NCBI GenBank assembly: GCA_011774835.1
Contig: JAACAK010000083.1
Location: 104,263 to 158,800 of the forward strand
Origin: Candidatus Kutchimonas denitrificans
GTDB lineage: Bacteria > Gemmatimonadota > Gemmatimonadetes > Palauibacterales > KS3-K002
DNA length: 54,538 bases
Direction of reading: 5' to 3'
Shown: piece by piece, positions 1-10,028 of the stretch
How the letters are laid out: each line of letters begins with the position of its first letter
Position numbering within the stretch: the stretch's first letter is position 1
Program-made: the position numbers and the translations under genes
Notes under the pieces: generated by a model
Seen by the model: only the letters and a program-made list of their open reading frames with translations
What the model was told of the DNA's origin: nothing
Databases searched by the model: none

Positions 1-2
1 TG

Positions 3-293
3 ATCCTGGCGCCGCTGGCCGCGATGCTGGTGCAGATGGCGATCAGCCGACAGATGGAGTATCGGGCGGACCGGAACGGGGCCGAGATCGCCGGGACCCC
101 GCGGGGCCTGGCCGGGGCGCTGGAGCGGCTGGAGCAATCGGCACGGCGCATCCCGATGGAGGTCAACCGATCGGCGGCGCACCTCTGTATCGTGAACCCG
201 CTGCGTGGCGGCGGCATCGCGGCACTGTTCCGCACCCATCCGCCGACGGAGGAACGGGTCGCGCGGTTGCTGGAGCTCGAAAGAGGTGGCTGA
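3..293 (+). CDS. htpX: M48 family zinc metalloprotease (HtpX-like), C-terminal end only
   Basis: The gene enters from outside the window; the frame is open from base 3. What remains is the HtpX C-terminus: a membrane-like stretch ([15 protein letters not shown]), the segment [13 protein letters not shown] that in this family carries the third zinc-ligand Glu, and the closing [14 protein letters not shown] motif. HtpX is an inner-membrane protease that degrades misfolded membrane proteins. The HExxH motif lies upstream and cannot be checked. The stop TGA (291-293) overlaps the GTG start of the next gene, so the two are probably co-transcribed. Confidence 0.85.
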   Translation: MLAPLAAMLVQMAISRQMEYRADRNGAEIAGTPRGLAGALERLEQSARRIPMEVNRSAAHLCIVNPLRGGGIAALFRTHPPTEERVARLLELERGG

Positions 294-1252
294 TTCGGGC
301 GCGTCGCGCTCGAAGAGGACGGAGCAGCCCTCGACCGGGGGCGGCATCTTCGTCATCCACAACCCGATGGCGGGCGTGCGGCATCCCGATCGGCTGCGCC
401 GTCGGGTGGAGTCGGAGCTGGAGTCGAGGGGAATACGCTTCGAGTACGCGTTCACCGAGGATCGTGGTCACGGTGAGGAGTTGACGCGCCGGGCGCTGGA
501 GCGCGGATTCGATCGAGTGCTCGTAGCGGGCGGCGATGGCACCGTGCTGGAGGCGGCGGTCGCCCTGATCGGGACCGAGTCGGCGCTGGCGATGTTGCCG
601 GTGGGCACCGGCAATCAGCTCGCGGCCAACCTCGGATTGCCTCGTGGACTGAAGAAGCTCCTCAACGTGGCGGTCACCGGCGTCCAGCGGAAAATCGACG
701 TCGGCATGCTGGATGGTCGGCCGTTTACGATCATCGCCGGCGCCGGCTTCGATGCGGAGGTGATTCGACCTCCCGCCTCGCTCAAGCGCCGCATCGGATA
801 TCTGGCGTACGTCCAGGCGGCCACGGGAGCGGCCATCGCTCCCAAGGTCTCGCGCCTGCGCGTGGTCGTCGACGGCAAGGCCGAGACCCTGAGCGGGATC
901 GGGGTCGAGGTGGCCAACATGCCCGGACTCACCGCGCCCACGCTCGTGCGGCCCGTCGACCTCGTGCCGAACGGCAAGCCCGACGACGGCCTGCTGGACG
1001 TCTGCGTACTGGCTGTGGAGAGCACCGTAGAGTTTGTCGCCGCACTCACCGCCATCATGACGGGAAGACAGAAGAAGAGTTCCGGACTGCAGTACTTCCG
1101 AGGCCGCGAGGTGAGAGTCGAGGCCGACCCGCCGCTGCCCGTCCAGATCGACGGCGAGCTGCTCGACAAGACCACCCCGTTCGTGGCTACGGTTCGACCG
1201 CTGGCTCTTAACGTGATCGTCCCGGACGACCGGGAAGGCGAGGCTCCTGGCG

Positions 1253-1260
<8 letters not shown>
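286..1260 (+). CDS. YegS/BmrU-type diacylglycerol kinase family lipid kinase
   Basis: Predicted 324-aa soluble lipid kinase that phosphorylates a diacylglycerol or related lipid from ATP. The nucleotide-binding signature GGDGT is at about residues 82-86, followed by [14 protein letters not shown], the second family motif; IHNPMAG near residue 25 is the usual N-terminal strand-turn. The GTG at 286 is preferred because GGAG lies 10 nt upstream and it overlaps the previous stop by 8 nt; an ATG at 205 would run deep into htpX, and the next ATG (367) would cut the IHNP motif. It overlaps uvrA by 8 nt. The CDP-alcohol transferase downstream fits a phospholipid theme. Exact substrate is not readable. 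Confidence 0.88.
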
Positions 1261-4064
<2,804 letters not shown>

Positions 4065-4072
<8 letters not shown>

Positions 4073-4781
4073 GGCCGAGCACGCCAGAGAGGCCAGGTAC
4101 CTGCTGCAACGCTTCGAGAGTTGGGCGTTGCCGCGCCTGGCGGCCCGTATGCCGGGCTGGGTGCTCCCCGACCACCTGACGTTGCTGGGCATCGTGGCAG
4201 CGGCGGGGATCGGGATCTGCTACGCCTCGTCGGGCCTGAACCGGAATTACCTGTGGGTGGCGAATACCCTCTGGGTGGTCAACTGGTTCGGAGACAGCCT
4301 GGACGGCACGCTGGCGAGAATTAGGAAGATTGAGCGGCCGCGCTACGGGTACTATCTCGATCATATCGTCGACATGTTCGCCGTGGCGTTCGTGTGTATC
4401 GGGCTGGGCTTCTCACCCTACCTACTGCTCTCGGTCGCGCTGGCGGCGCTCATCATGTACTACCTGATGTCGATCAACGTCTATCTCGAGACCTTCGTGA
4501 TGAAGTCGTTCCGGTTCGGCTACGATTACATCGGCCCCACCGAGGTGCGCGTGATTTTGATCCTGGGTGGAAGCGCTCTGGCGCTTGGCTTCGAACCGGT
4601 GCTCGAGCTGGGCGATGTCCCCTTCGGTACGCTCGATTTCTTCTTCCTCATCGGCCTGGCCGTCATGCTGGTCATGCTGCTGAGGCGAATCGTCCAGAAC
4701 CTGACGCGCCTGGCGCGGCTCGAGCCGCCCAACGTGGTCAAGGAGCCATCGACGGCGGAGGGGCGGCCGGGCAACGGCTGA
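4065..4781 (+). CDS. CDP-alcohol phosphatidyltransferase family protein
   Basis: 238-aa polytopic membrane enzyme expected to transfer a phosphatidyl or other phosphoalcohol group from a CDP-alcohol. The diagnostic metal-binding motif DGxxAR(x8)Gx3Dx3D is complete: DSLDGTLAR from about residue 77, then GYYLDHIVD. About six hydrophobic segments follow. Start ATG overlaps uvrA by 8 nt. The motif defines the superfamily but not whether the acceptor is glycerol phosphate, serine, inositol or choline; the N-terminal soluble helix (residues 1-35) is longer than in PgsA. A polar tail ends the protein. Confidence 0.92.
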
Positions 4782-4841
4782 TCGCGGGCCCGGCGGCCCC
4801 GGCCGGACTGCCGGGTTCATCACGGAATGGAGCCAGATGAC

Positions 4842-5360
4842 ATGTCTTTCACCACGCTGCTCGAAGAGACGCTGGACGCCTGGTCGGATGTCCGACAGGG
4901 ACTCATCCGGGAGGTGGAGAACATACCGGCAGACCGTTTCGACTTTCGCCCCACACCGGAAGTGAGAAGCGTGTCGGAGCTGCTCCAGCACATACTCGAG
5001 GTCGCGCTAATGATGACCGGCGAGCTGACCCGGCCCGACACCAATTTCAGGCGCGCCCCATGGCCGGAGCTCCTGGACATGTATTCCGGTGACCTGAAGT
5101 CGGCGACGAGCAAGGATCGGCTGCTCGATCTGCTGCGCTCGTCGTTCGAGGACGCCCAGCGCCGGTTCCGTGATGCGGGAGAGCTGCACATGTTCCAGTT
5201 CATCACCCGGTTCGATGGTCAGCCCGGCACGCGACTGGCCTGGCTGGAGCACGGGATCGCGCAGGAGATGTACCATCGGGGCCAGCTGGTCCTCTACGAG
5301 CGCCTGATGGGGATCGAGCCGGCGCTGACGAGACAGATCCGCGAGGCGAGCGAAGCTTAG
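4842..5360 (+). CDS. DinB family protein
   Basis: 172-aa predicted four-helix DinB-like protein, a fold shared by metal-dependent thiol transferases and hydrolases of mostly unknown substrate. Typical family features: RFDFRPTPEVRSVSELLQHI near the N-terminus (His as a likely metal ligand) and EHGIAQEMYHRGQLVLYERLMG near the C-terminus, giving the His triad HxxxH plus the early His. ATG 4842 is chosen over ATG 4827 because GGAG at 4829-4832 lies 9 nt before it. Gap of 60 nt after the CDP-alcohol transferase. Confidence 0.85.
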   Translation: MSFTTLLEETLDAWSDVRQGLIREVENIPADRFDFRPTPEVRSVSELLQHILEVALMMTGELTRPDTNFRRAPWPELLDMYSGDLKSATSKDRLLDLLRSSFEDAQRRFRDAGELHMFQFITRFDGQPGTRLAWLEHGIAQEMYHRGQLVLYERLMGIEPALTRQIREASEA

Positions 5361-5458
5361 CCGGATGAACGGCGGTGGAGGGTGGCACGGCCCGGTTACC
5401 GTTTCACGGCTCCGGTATCGCGTCTGCCGGAAGACAGCAACACGGATGATGAGGCGAG

Positions 5459-5809
5459 ATGAAAGAGGAATCTCTGGCGTTGACGGGCGGCGAGCGGTAC
5501 GTACTTCAACGCAGTTTCGATGTCCCTCTCACGCGCCGCAAGCTCCGGCTGGTCGTGGTGAGCGCCGCCGTGCTGATCGTGGCGCTGGTGGTGTTTTCTC
5601 CAATCCTGCGCTCGTGGGAGTTTCTGCTCTTTTTCTCCGTGGCGTATGTCGGCATCACCGCCTGGCAGCGGGTCGGCTACGCCCGGACCATCCTGGTATA
5701 CAAGGGCCTCGTACGGAAGCTGGTCGACCGGATCGACGAGCTGGAGGGCGGCGATGCCGCCGGAGAAGGCCCCCAAACCGTCCCCTCGGAGAGTGGGCCG
5801 GTCTCTTGA
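5459..5809 (+). CDS. small membrane protein of unknown function
   Basis: 116 aa. Not recognised. A polar N-terminus (about 30 residues), two adjacent hydrophobic segments (LVVVSAAVLIVALVVF and WEFLLFFSVAYVGITAW), then a basic amphipathic stretch and an acidic tail. ATG follows GAGGCGAG. Its stop codon TGA (5807-5809) lies inside the -35 element of the next promoter, so it is the last gene of the upstream unit. A cytoplasmic-membrane location is inferred from the two segments only. Confidence 0.7.
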   Translation: MKEESLALTGGERYVLQRSFDVPLTRRKLRLVVVSAAVLIVALVVFSPILRSWEFLLFFSVAYVGITAWQRVGYARTILVYKGLVRKLVDRIDELEGGDAAGEGPQTVPSESGPVS

Positions 5810-5835
5810 CAGCGGGGCCACGGCGTCGGTACAAT
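5806..5835 (+). promoter_or_regulatory. strong sigma70-type promoter
   Basis: Perfect -35 TTGACA (5806-5811), an 18-nt spacer and -10 TACAAT (5830-5835, five of six). This is among the best matches in the window and predicts a start near 5842, driving a roughly 130-nt leader and the 48-aa ORF at 5973. It implies that the PspA-containing cluster has its own strong promoter. Confidence 0.8.
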
Positions 5836-5841
5836 TCTGAG

Positions 5842-5972
5842 CCTTTCAGCGAAAGATCTTCGGGTCCGGTCGCTGGGACAGAGAACCAGCGTCTCTTGGG
5901 GAAACTGCCGGCGTGAGGCAGGAGTGTGGGTGGCGGCGGAGGTGATCTAGGCTAAAGAGTCACTGCCCGATC
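5842..5972 (+). promoter_or_regulatory. structured 5' leader of the PspA-cluster transcript
   Basis: About 130 nt between the promoter and the first small ORF with no credible coding frame. Hairpins seen: CTTTC/GAAAG at about 5843-5855, CGCTGG (5871-5876) with CCAGCG (5886-5891), and CTGCC (5905-5909) with GGCAG (5917-5921). GGAGGTGATC at 5938-5947 is a near-perfect complement of the 16S rRNA 3' end but sits 25 nt before the ATG at 5973 with no start codon at normal spacing (the GTG within it is followed by ATC and a stop). It may be a structured leader, a standby site or an independent small RNA; no known riboswitch consensus was recognised. Confidence 0.4.
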
Positions 5973-6119
5973 ATGGACGAACGCAACCTAAGTAACCAAT
6001 CTGAAACGGAGCCGAGCCAGCGCGGTCAGCGGGTCCTGCTGTTCGGCGCCTACACCTTCCTTCTGATCTGGGGAATGGCCTATCTGGTGCTGTTCTTCAC
6101 CGACCGCTTGCCCTTCTAG
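5973..6119 (+). CDS. 48-aa single-pass membrane peptide
   Basis: Short ORF of 48 codons plus stop. A polar N-terminus of about 20 residues (MDERNLSNQSETEPSQRGQR) is followed by one clear membrane segment (FGAYTFLLIWGMAYLVLFF) and ends DRLPF. It is the first ORF after a strong promoter and leader, 42 nt upstream of a GTG-started membrane protein. Small single-pass peptides are common partners in Psp-like envelope systems, but no family was recognised, so function is unknown. The TM segment argues for a real gene; the weakly spaced Shine-Dalgarno argues for caution. Confidence 0.6.
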   Translation: MDERNLSNQSETEPSQRGQRVLLFGAYTFLLIWGMAYLVLFFTDRLPF

Positions 6120-6161
6120 CTTGAACGCCGTGTCAGGCGCCATCATCGTCGGGGAGGAACC

Positions 6162-6701
6162 GTGAACGTAGCGATAATCATCGTGGCCCTGGTCGCGGTG
6201 GTCGCGATCGCGGTCCTGGTGCTTTTCGGGCGCCGCCGAGCCGCTGGCAAAGCGAAGGAGCCCGAGGGCGAGGGGGCCGCGAAACCCCAGGCGGAGCCGC
6301 CGGAGGTCGGGCCGGTGGCGGCCGTGCCGCCGGAGGCGAAGGCGGAGGACGCGGAGGCCGCCCGATCGGTAGCGGAAGTGGAGCAGGAGAGGGAGCATGT
6401 CGAGGAAGCGCCGGCGAAGCCGCAGCCAGTCGAAACGGAGGAGGAGGTCGCCGAGCGGGTGAACGAGAGCCTGGCCGAAGCCCGACGGATGCTGAAAGAG
6501 CTGCAGGAGGGCGAAGGCGGGGCGGAGGCCGGGACGGGGGCGCTGCACGGGACGATGGACATAATGACCGAGGGCCTGGAGGAAGTCGAGGCGCTGGCGG
6601 ATCGCAAGAAGTGGAGCCAGGCCCGGGACAAGGCCGAAGCGCTTCGCGCCCAGCTGAAGCTCATGCTGCAGTCGGCTCGTCGCGAGAGATCCTCCGACTA
6701 G
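6162..6701 (+). CDS. N-terminally anchored acidic Ala/Glu-rich protein
   Basis: 179 aa, GTG start 5 nt after GGGGAGGAAC. Residues 2-22 form a membrane anchor followed by GRRR (inside-positive), then about 90 residues of Ala/Glu/Pro/Lys-rich low complexity, then a helical C-terminus (about 130-175) with heptad-like Leu spacing (LEEVEALADRKKWSQARDK). No enzyme motif. Co-directional between the 48-aa peptide and the PspA cluster, so an envelope role is inferred from context. The composition resembles linker or scaffold proteins; no family name is offered. Confidence 0.7.
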   Translation: MNVAIIIVALVAVVAIAVLVLFGRRRAAGKAKEPEGEGAAKPQAEPPEVGPVAAVPPEAKAEDAEAARSVAEVEQEREHVEEAPAKPQPVETEEEVAERVNESLAEARRMLKELQEGEGGAEAGTGALHGTMDIMTEGLEEVEALADRKKWSQARDKAEALRAQLKLMLQSARRERSSD

Positions 6702-6754
6702 CAAAACTCACGTCACATACCAATATTTCGGGCGTCCGGCGGGCCAGCGGGTGG

Positions 6755-6773
6755 CCCGGTACCCCGTACCGGG
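6755..6773 (+). other. hairpin in intergenic leader
   Basis: Perfect 8-bp inverted repeat CCCGGTAC / GTACCGGG with a 3-nt loop, in the 112-nt gap before the ATG at 6814. There is no following T-run, so it is not an ordinary terminator; it may adjust read-through or mRNA processing inside the cluster. Confidence 0.4.
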
Positions 6774-6813
6774 GGGAAACTCCCGGCTCTGCGACTTCGT
6801 AGTTGGTAAACGA

Positions 6814-7104
6814 ATGGCCGTATTGTACCTGCTGGTGCTGGTGTTTCTGGCGAAGATCGTTCTGATCGATTCGCCGGTGGGAACGGCGCTGGGCGACGCG
6901 ATTCGCAGTCTGACGCCGTCGAGAGCACCGGAGGGAGCGGCATCCCGGGCCGACTTGGAGCACTTGCGGCGCGATGTCGAGGAGTTGAGAGATCGCGTCG
7001 ATCGGGTGGTCGAGGAGCAGGCGTTCTTGACGCAACTCCTTTCGGAGTCGCAGCGCCGGAGCCTGGGACCCGGTAAGAGCGAGGATTTCGACATTCCAAA
7101 GTAG
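6814..7104 (+). CDS. membrane-anchored coiled-coil protein, PspB-like architecture
   Basis: 96 aa. ATG 6814 gives a protein that opens directly with a membrane segment (MAVLYLLVLVFLAKIVLI); an in-frame start at 6751 would add a GC-hairpin-encoded tail and is disfavoured. A coiled coil follows at about residues 45-80 (DLEHLRRDVEELRDRVDRVVEEQ). TM plus short coiled coil is the layout of PspB, but the sequence is not a convincing PspB match. It ends 12 nt before the YbjN-like gene and two genes before pspA, so a regulatory or anchoring role for PspA is a reasonable inference. Confidence 0.65.
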   Translation: MAVLYLLVLVFLAKIVLIDSPVGTALGDAIRSLTPSRAPEGAASRADLEHLRRDVEELRDRVDRVVEEQAFLTQLLSESQRRSLGPGKSEDFDIPK

Positions 7105-7116
7105 GCGGAGGCCGGG

Positions 7117-7506
7117 ATGGTCACGCGCGAAGATATCGAAGGCTACCTGCTGCGGATGGAACTGCCGTTCCAGGAGGTGGAAGAAGGTCTGTGGGTCGTC
7201 GGCGACGAGCAGGAGACGGCGTCGGTGGTCGTGAACTACACGCCGCCGCTGCTGCTCATCAGGGTAGAGGTCATGGAGACGCCGGACGACGAGGAACTGG
7301 CCGCCGGGTTGCACCGTGAGCTGCTCGAGCTGAACGCCAACGATCTGGTGCACGGAGCTTACGGGCTGGACGGGACCGAGGTCGTGTTGACCGATACGCT
7401 GCAGCTGACGGACCTGGACTTCAGCGAGCTGCAAGCCTCATTGGAGAGCATTTTCCTCGCACTGCGGGCGCACTACGAGACGCTGGCACGATTCAGAACG
7501 CCCTAG
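7117..7506 (+). CDS. YbjN/CesT-like domain protein
   Basis: 129-aa small acidic protein. The pattern VTREDIEGYLLRMELPFQEVEEGLWVV..., a beta-sheet with hydrophobic strands (SVVVNYTPPLLLIRVEVM), then a helix (ELAAGLHRELLELNAN) and ALRAHYETLARF resembles YbjN/type III chaperone-like folds. These bind partner proteins and have no catalytic residues. It sits 17 nt upstream of pspA and 12 nt downstream of the coiled-coil gene, so it is probably a PspA-cluster partner. The family call is by fold pattern, so medium confidence. Confidence 0.6.
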   Translation: MVTREDIEGYLLRMELPFQEVEEGLWVVGDEQETASVVVNYTPPLLLIRVEVMETPDDEELAAGLHRELLELNANDLVHGAYGLDGTEVVLTDTLQLTDLDFSELQASLESIFLALRAHYETLARFRTP

Positions 7507-7523
7507 AGAGAGTCAGGCCAATC

Positions 7524-8333
7524 ATGAGTATCTGGAGCAGGTTATCCACGATGGTCAGGTCGAACCTGAACGACCTCATCGCTCGGGCGGAGAACCCCGA
7601 GAAGATGCTGAACCAGATCATCGATGATATGCGCTCCCAGCTGGCGCAGGCGAAGCAAGAAGTGGCGGTGGCGATCGCCGACGAGCGCAAACTGCGCCGT
7701 CAGGTGCAGGACGAGCGGGATCAGACGATCGACTGGGAGCGCCGTGCGAAGCTGGCGCTGCGGGAGGGTCGCGAGGACCTGGCGCGCCAGGCGTTGCTGC
7801 GCAGTCAGGAACACGGCGAGCACGCGGCCACGCTGGAGGAGCAGTGGCGCGGCCACGCGTCGGAGACCGAGAAGCTGAAGGACACGCTGCGCCAGCTGAG
7901 CAGCAAGATCGAGGAGGCGAAGCGGAAGCGGAACCTGCTGATCGCCAGGCAGAAGCGAGCCCACGCCCAGCGGCGGATCCACGAAACGATGACCGGCCTC
8001 GCCGACCGAAGCGCGTTCGAGGCGTTCGATCGGATGGCCGAGCGGATCGAGGAGGCGGAGATGCGGGCGCTGGCCGCCGCCGAGGTGGACGAGGAGCTGG
8101 GCGGCGACGACCTCGAGGTCCAGTTCAAGCGGCTCGAGGGCGGCGACATCGACGTCGAGCGCAAGCTCACAGCCCTCAAGGAGGAGATGGGCCTGTTGTC
8201 GGCGGGGGCCGAGGAGCATCACGGTCCCGACGTGGTTCACGAGGCCGAGATCATCGAGGAGGAGAGCGAGCCCGTCGAGGACGAAGCGGAAGCCGGCGAT
8301 GATGAGGAAGAGGAGCAGGAGGAGAAGAGCTGA
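7524..8333 (+). CDS. pspA: PspA/IM30 (Vipp1) family protein
   Basis: 269-aa ESCRT-III-like membrane-remodelling protein that protects the inner membrane. The typical start MSIWSRLSTMVRSNLNDLIARAENPEKML (amphipathic helix, split here as MSIWSRLSTMVRSNLND and LIARAENPEKML), then DMRSQLAQAKQEVA and long helices, match the family. Residues about 235-269 form an unusually acidic, Glu-rich tail beyond the PspA core. No PspF/PspC is seen here. The stop overlaps the start region of the AI-2E transporter gene, indicating translational coupling. Confidence 0.95.
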   Translation: MSIWSRLSTMVRSNLNDLIARAENPEKMLNQIIDDMRSQLAQAKQEVAVAIADERKLRRQVQDERDQTIDWERRAKLALREGREDLARQALLRSQEHGEHAATLEEQWRGHASETEKLKDTLRQLSSKIEEAKRKRNLLIARQKRAHAQRRIHETMTGLADRSAFEAFDRMAERIEEAEMRALAAAEVDEELGGDDLEVQFKRLEGGDIDVERKLTALKEEMGLLSAGAEEHHGPDVVHEAEIIEEESEPVEDEAEAGDDEEEEQEEKS

Positions 8334-9508
8334 GTGACTCCAAGGGCGGGCTGACGGCCCGCCAGCTTTACGGCATCCTGACGACGGCCGTCTTCATCAT
8401 TCTGCTGTTGACGTTCGTCTACGCCGTGGCGGAACTGCTGCTCCTGTTGTTCGTCGCGGCCCTGTTCGCTGTATTCCTCGCCGCGTTCACCGAGTTTTTC
8501 ACCCGCCGAGTGGGCGTCGGGCGCGGCTTGGGCCTGATCCTCGCCCTGCTCGGTACACTCGTCATTATCGGGCTCGTCGGCCTGCTGATCGTCCCCCCGG
8601 TGGTCACCCAGTTCCAGGAGCTGATCGGTGCGCTGCCGCGCCATGTGAACGCCCTCGAGGTCGAGGTCACGCGGCTGGCCCAGGAGAACCAGCTGATCGG
8701 CCGGGTGCTCGGTGGGGCCGGGGAGGGGAGCGCGGCGTTTCTGGACCGGCTGTTCAACCAGGCGAGCGAGTTCTTCGGCGACGTGGTCCCGTACGTGTTC
8801 TCGGGCATCGGCGTGCTGATCCATCTGGCCTCCCTGCTGATCATGGGGATCTACATGGCGCTCAAGCCGTCGATCTATCGCGAGGGCCTGATCGCGCTGG
8901 TGCCGCCGGCCTACCGTGAGCTGGCCCGGGACATCCTGGCTGACCTCGGACATACGATCCGTGCCTGGCTGGTGGGGCTCGGGATCTCGATGATCGTGCT
9001 GGGCGTACTCACCTGGATCGGCCTGGTCCTGCTGGATGTGCCGTATTCCCTGGCCTTCGGTGTCTTCACCGGTCTGGCGGTGATCGTGCCCTTCTTCGGA
9101 ACGATCGTCTCGACGCTCCTGCCCGCGCTGTTCGTGATCGGAACGGGCGGGATCACGAAGGCCTTGCTGGTCATTCTGCTCGGCGTCGTGGTCCACGTGT
9201 TCGAAGCGAACGTGGTCGCCCCGATGGTGTTCGAGAAGCAGGTGGAATTGCCGCCGGTCCTCACCATCCTCTCGGTTCTGGTCATGGCCAAGCTGCTGGG
9301 CGTGGTGGGGCTGCTCGTCGCGGTGCCGGTGCTGGCGAGCGCGATGGTGCTGATCCGGCGGATCTTCGTGCACCGGATACTGGAAGGGAAAGGGTTCCAC
9401 CGCATCGAAAGAGACGCGCCGGCGATCATCAGCCTGCCGACCGGGCAGGGCGTGCTGGTGCACCCGTCCGCTTCCGAATCCAGCATACCGACCGTACTCG
9501 AGGGATGA
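8330..9508 (+). CDS. AI-2E family transporter (PerM-like permease)
   Basis: About 392-aa polytopic membrane protein of the AI-2E exporter/PerM superfamily; substrate not known for most members. Hydrophobic segments at both ends flank a central soluble region (VTQFQELIGALPRHVNALE), and the GFGVFTGLAVIVPFFGT-like segment and VVHVFEANVVAPMVFEKQVELPPVLTIL block are family hallmarks. The frame has no ATG or GTG near the N-terminus: TTG 8408 would cut the first membrane helix, whereas CTG 8330 overlaps the pspA stop (CTGA) with GGAGAAG just upstream and gives the expected N-terminus RQLYGILTTAVFIILLL. CTG is therefore my preferred but unproven start. Confidence 0.85.
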   Translation: MSDSKGGLTARQLYGILTTAVFIILLLTFVYAVAELLLLLFVAALFAVFLAAFTEFFTRRVGVGRGLGLILALLGTLVIIGLVGLLIVPPVVTQFQELIGALPRHVNALEVEVTRLAQENQLIGRVLGGAGEGSAAFLDRLFNQASEFFGDVVPYVFSGIGVLIHLASLLIMGIYMALKPSIYREGLIALVPPAYRELARDILADLGHTIRAWLVGLGISMIVLGVLTWIGLVLLDVPYSLAFGVFTGLAVIVPFFGTIVSTLLPALFVIGTGGITKALLVILLGVVVHVFEANVVAPMVFEKQVELPPVLTILSVLVMAKLLGVVGLLVAVPVLASAMVLIRRIFVHRILEGKGFHRIERDAPAIISLPTGQGVLVHPSASESSIPTVLEG

Positions 9509-9614
9509 GCCCGGCCGTCGACGTCGCGCGGCCGCGGCTCGTCGGCTCGATCACCGCTGAGCCGATCCCACCTGGCTCCTGCCGCAACGCCCCCGCACCC
9601 CGGAGGCAGGCGCC

Positions 9615-9995
9615 ATGATCGTCGGTGTCGGGATCGATCTCGTCGCGATCGACCGGGTCCGCGGGTTGGTGGAGCGTCACGGTGAGCGGGGACGCAGGCG
9701 GCTGTTCGCGGAAGGGGAGCTGAAGGACTGCGATGGGCGCATCGACCCGGCCGAGTGCCTGGCCGCGCGCTTCGCCGCCAAGGAGGCGGCGCTGAAAGCG
9801 CTCGGGACCGGGAAGCGGCCCGGGTTGCGCTGGACCGAGATCGAGGTGGTCGAAGGCGAAGGGGGAAGGCCGGATCTCGCGTTGTCCGGCGGCGTTCGGG
9901 CCCGCGCCGAACGGTTGGGGGTCACCCGCGTCTGGGTGAGCCTGACCCACGAGGGCGGGGTCGCGGGCGCGATCGTTGTCATGGAGAGCGGCTAG
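9615..9995 (+). CDS. acpS: holo-[acyl-carrier-protein] synthase
   Basis: 126-aa phosphopantetheinyl transferase that moves 4'-phosphopantetheine from CoA to a Ser of acyl carrier protein. Magnesium ligands are in place: Asp8 in GVGIDLV and Glu57 in RFAAKEAALKA. Length is normal for trimeric AcpS. It follows a 106-nt gap after the transporter and precedes a convergent gene. Start ATG follows GGAGGCAGGCGCC. Confidence 0.95.
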   Translation: MIVGVGIDLVAIDRVRGLVERHGERGRRRLFAEGELKDCDGRIDPAECLAARFAAKEAALKALGTGKRPGLRWTEIEVVEGEGGRPDLALSGGVRARAERLGVTRVWVSLTHEGGVAGAIVVMESG

Positions 9996-10017
9996 CCGTC
10001 GGCTGACGGTAGCCGCT
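9987..10017. terminator. hairpin between convergent genes acpS and SDR
   Basis: AGCGGCTA (9987-9994) pairs with TAGCCGCT (10010-10017) and CCGTC (9996-10000) with GACGG (10005-10009), a 13-bp stem with one bulged G and loop GGCT. There is no U-run on either strand, so this is a tailless hairpin; its position between two converging stops suggests bidirectional termination or 3'-end protection. Confidence 0.55.
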
Positions 10018-10028
10018 GCCTTCGCTCC

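Noticed and set aside
5842..6160. tmRNA or 6S RNA behind the strong promoter at 5806
   Set aside because: No tRNA-like ends or long closing stem; the region instead holds a 48-aa membrane ORF.
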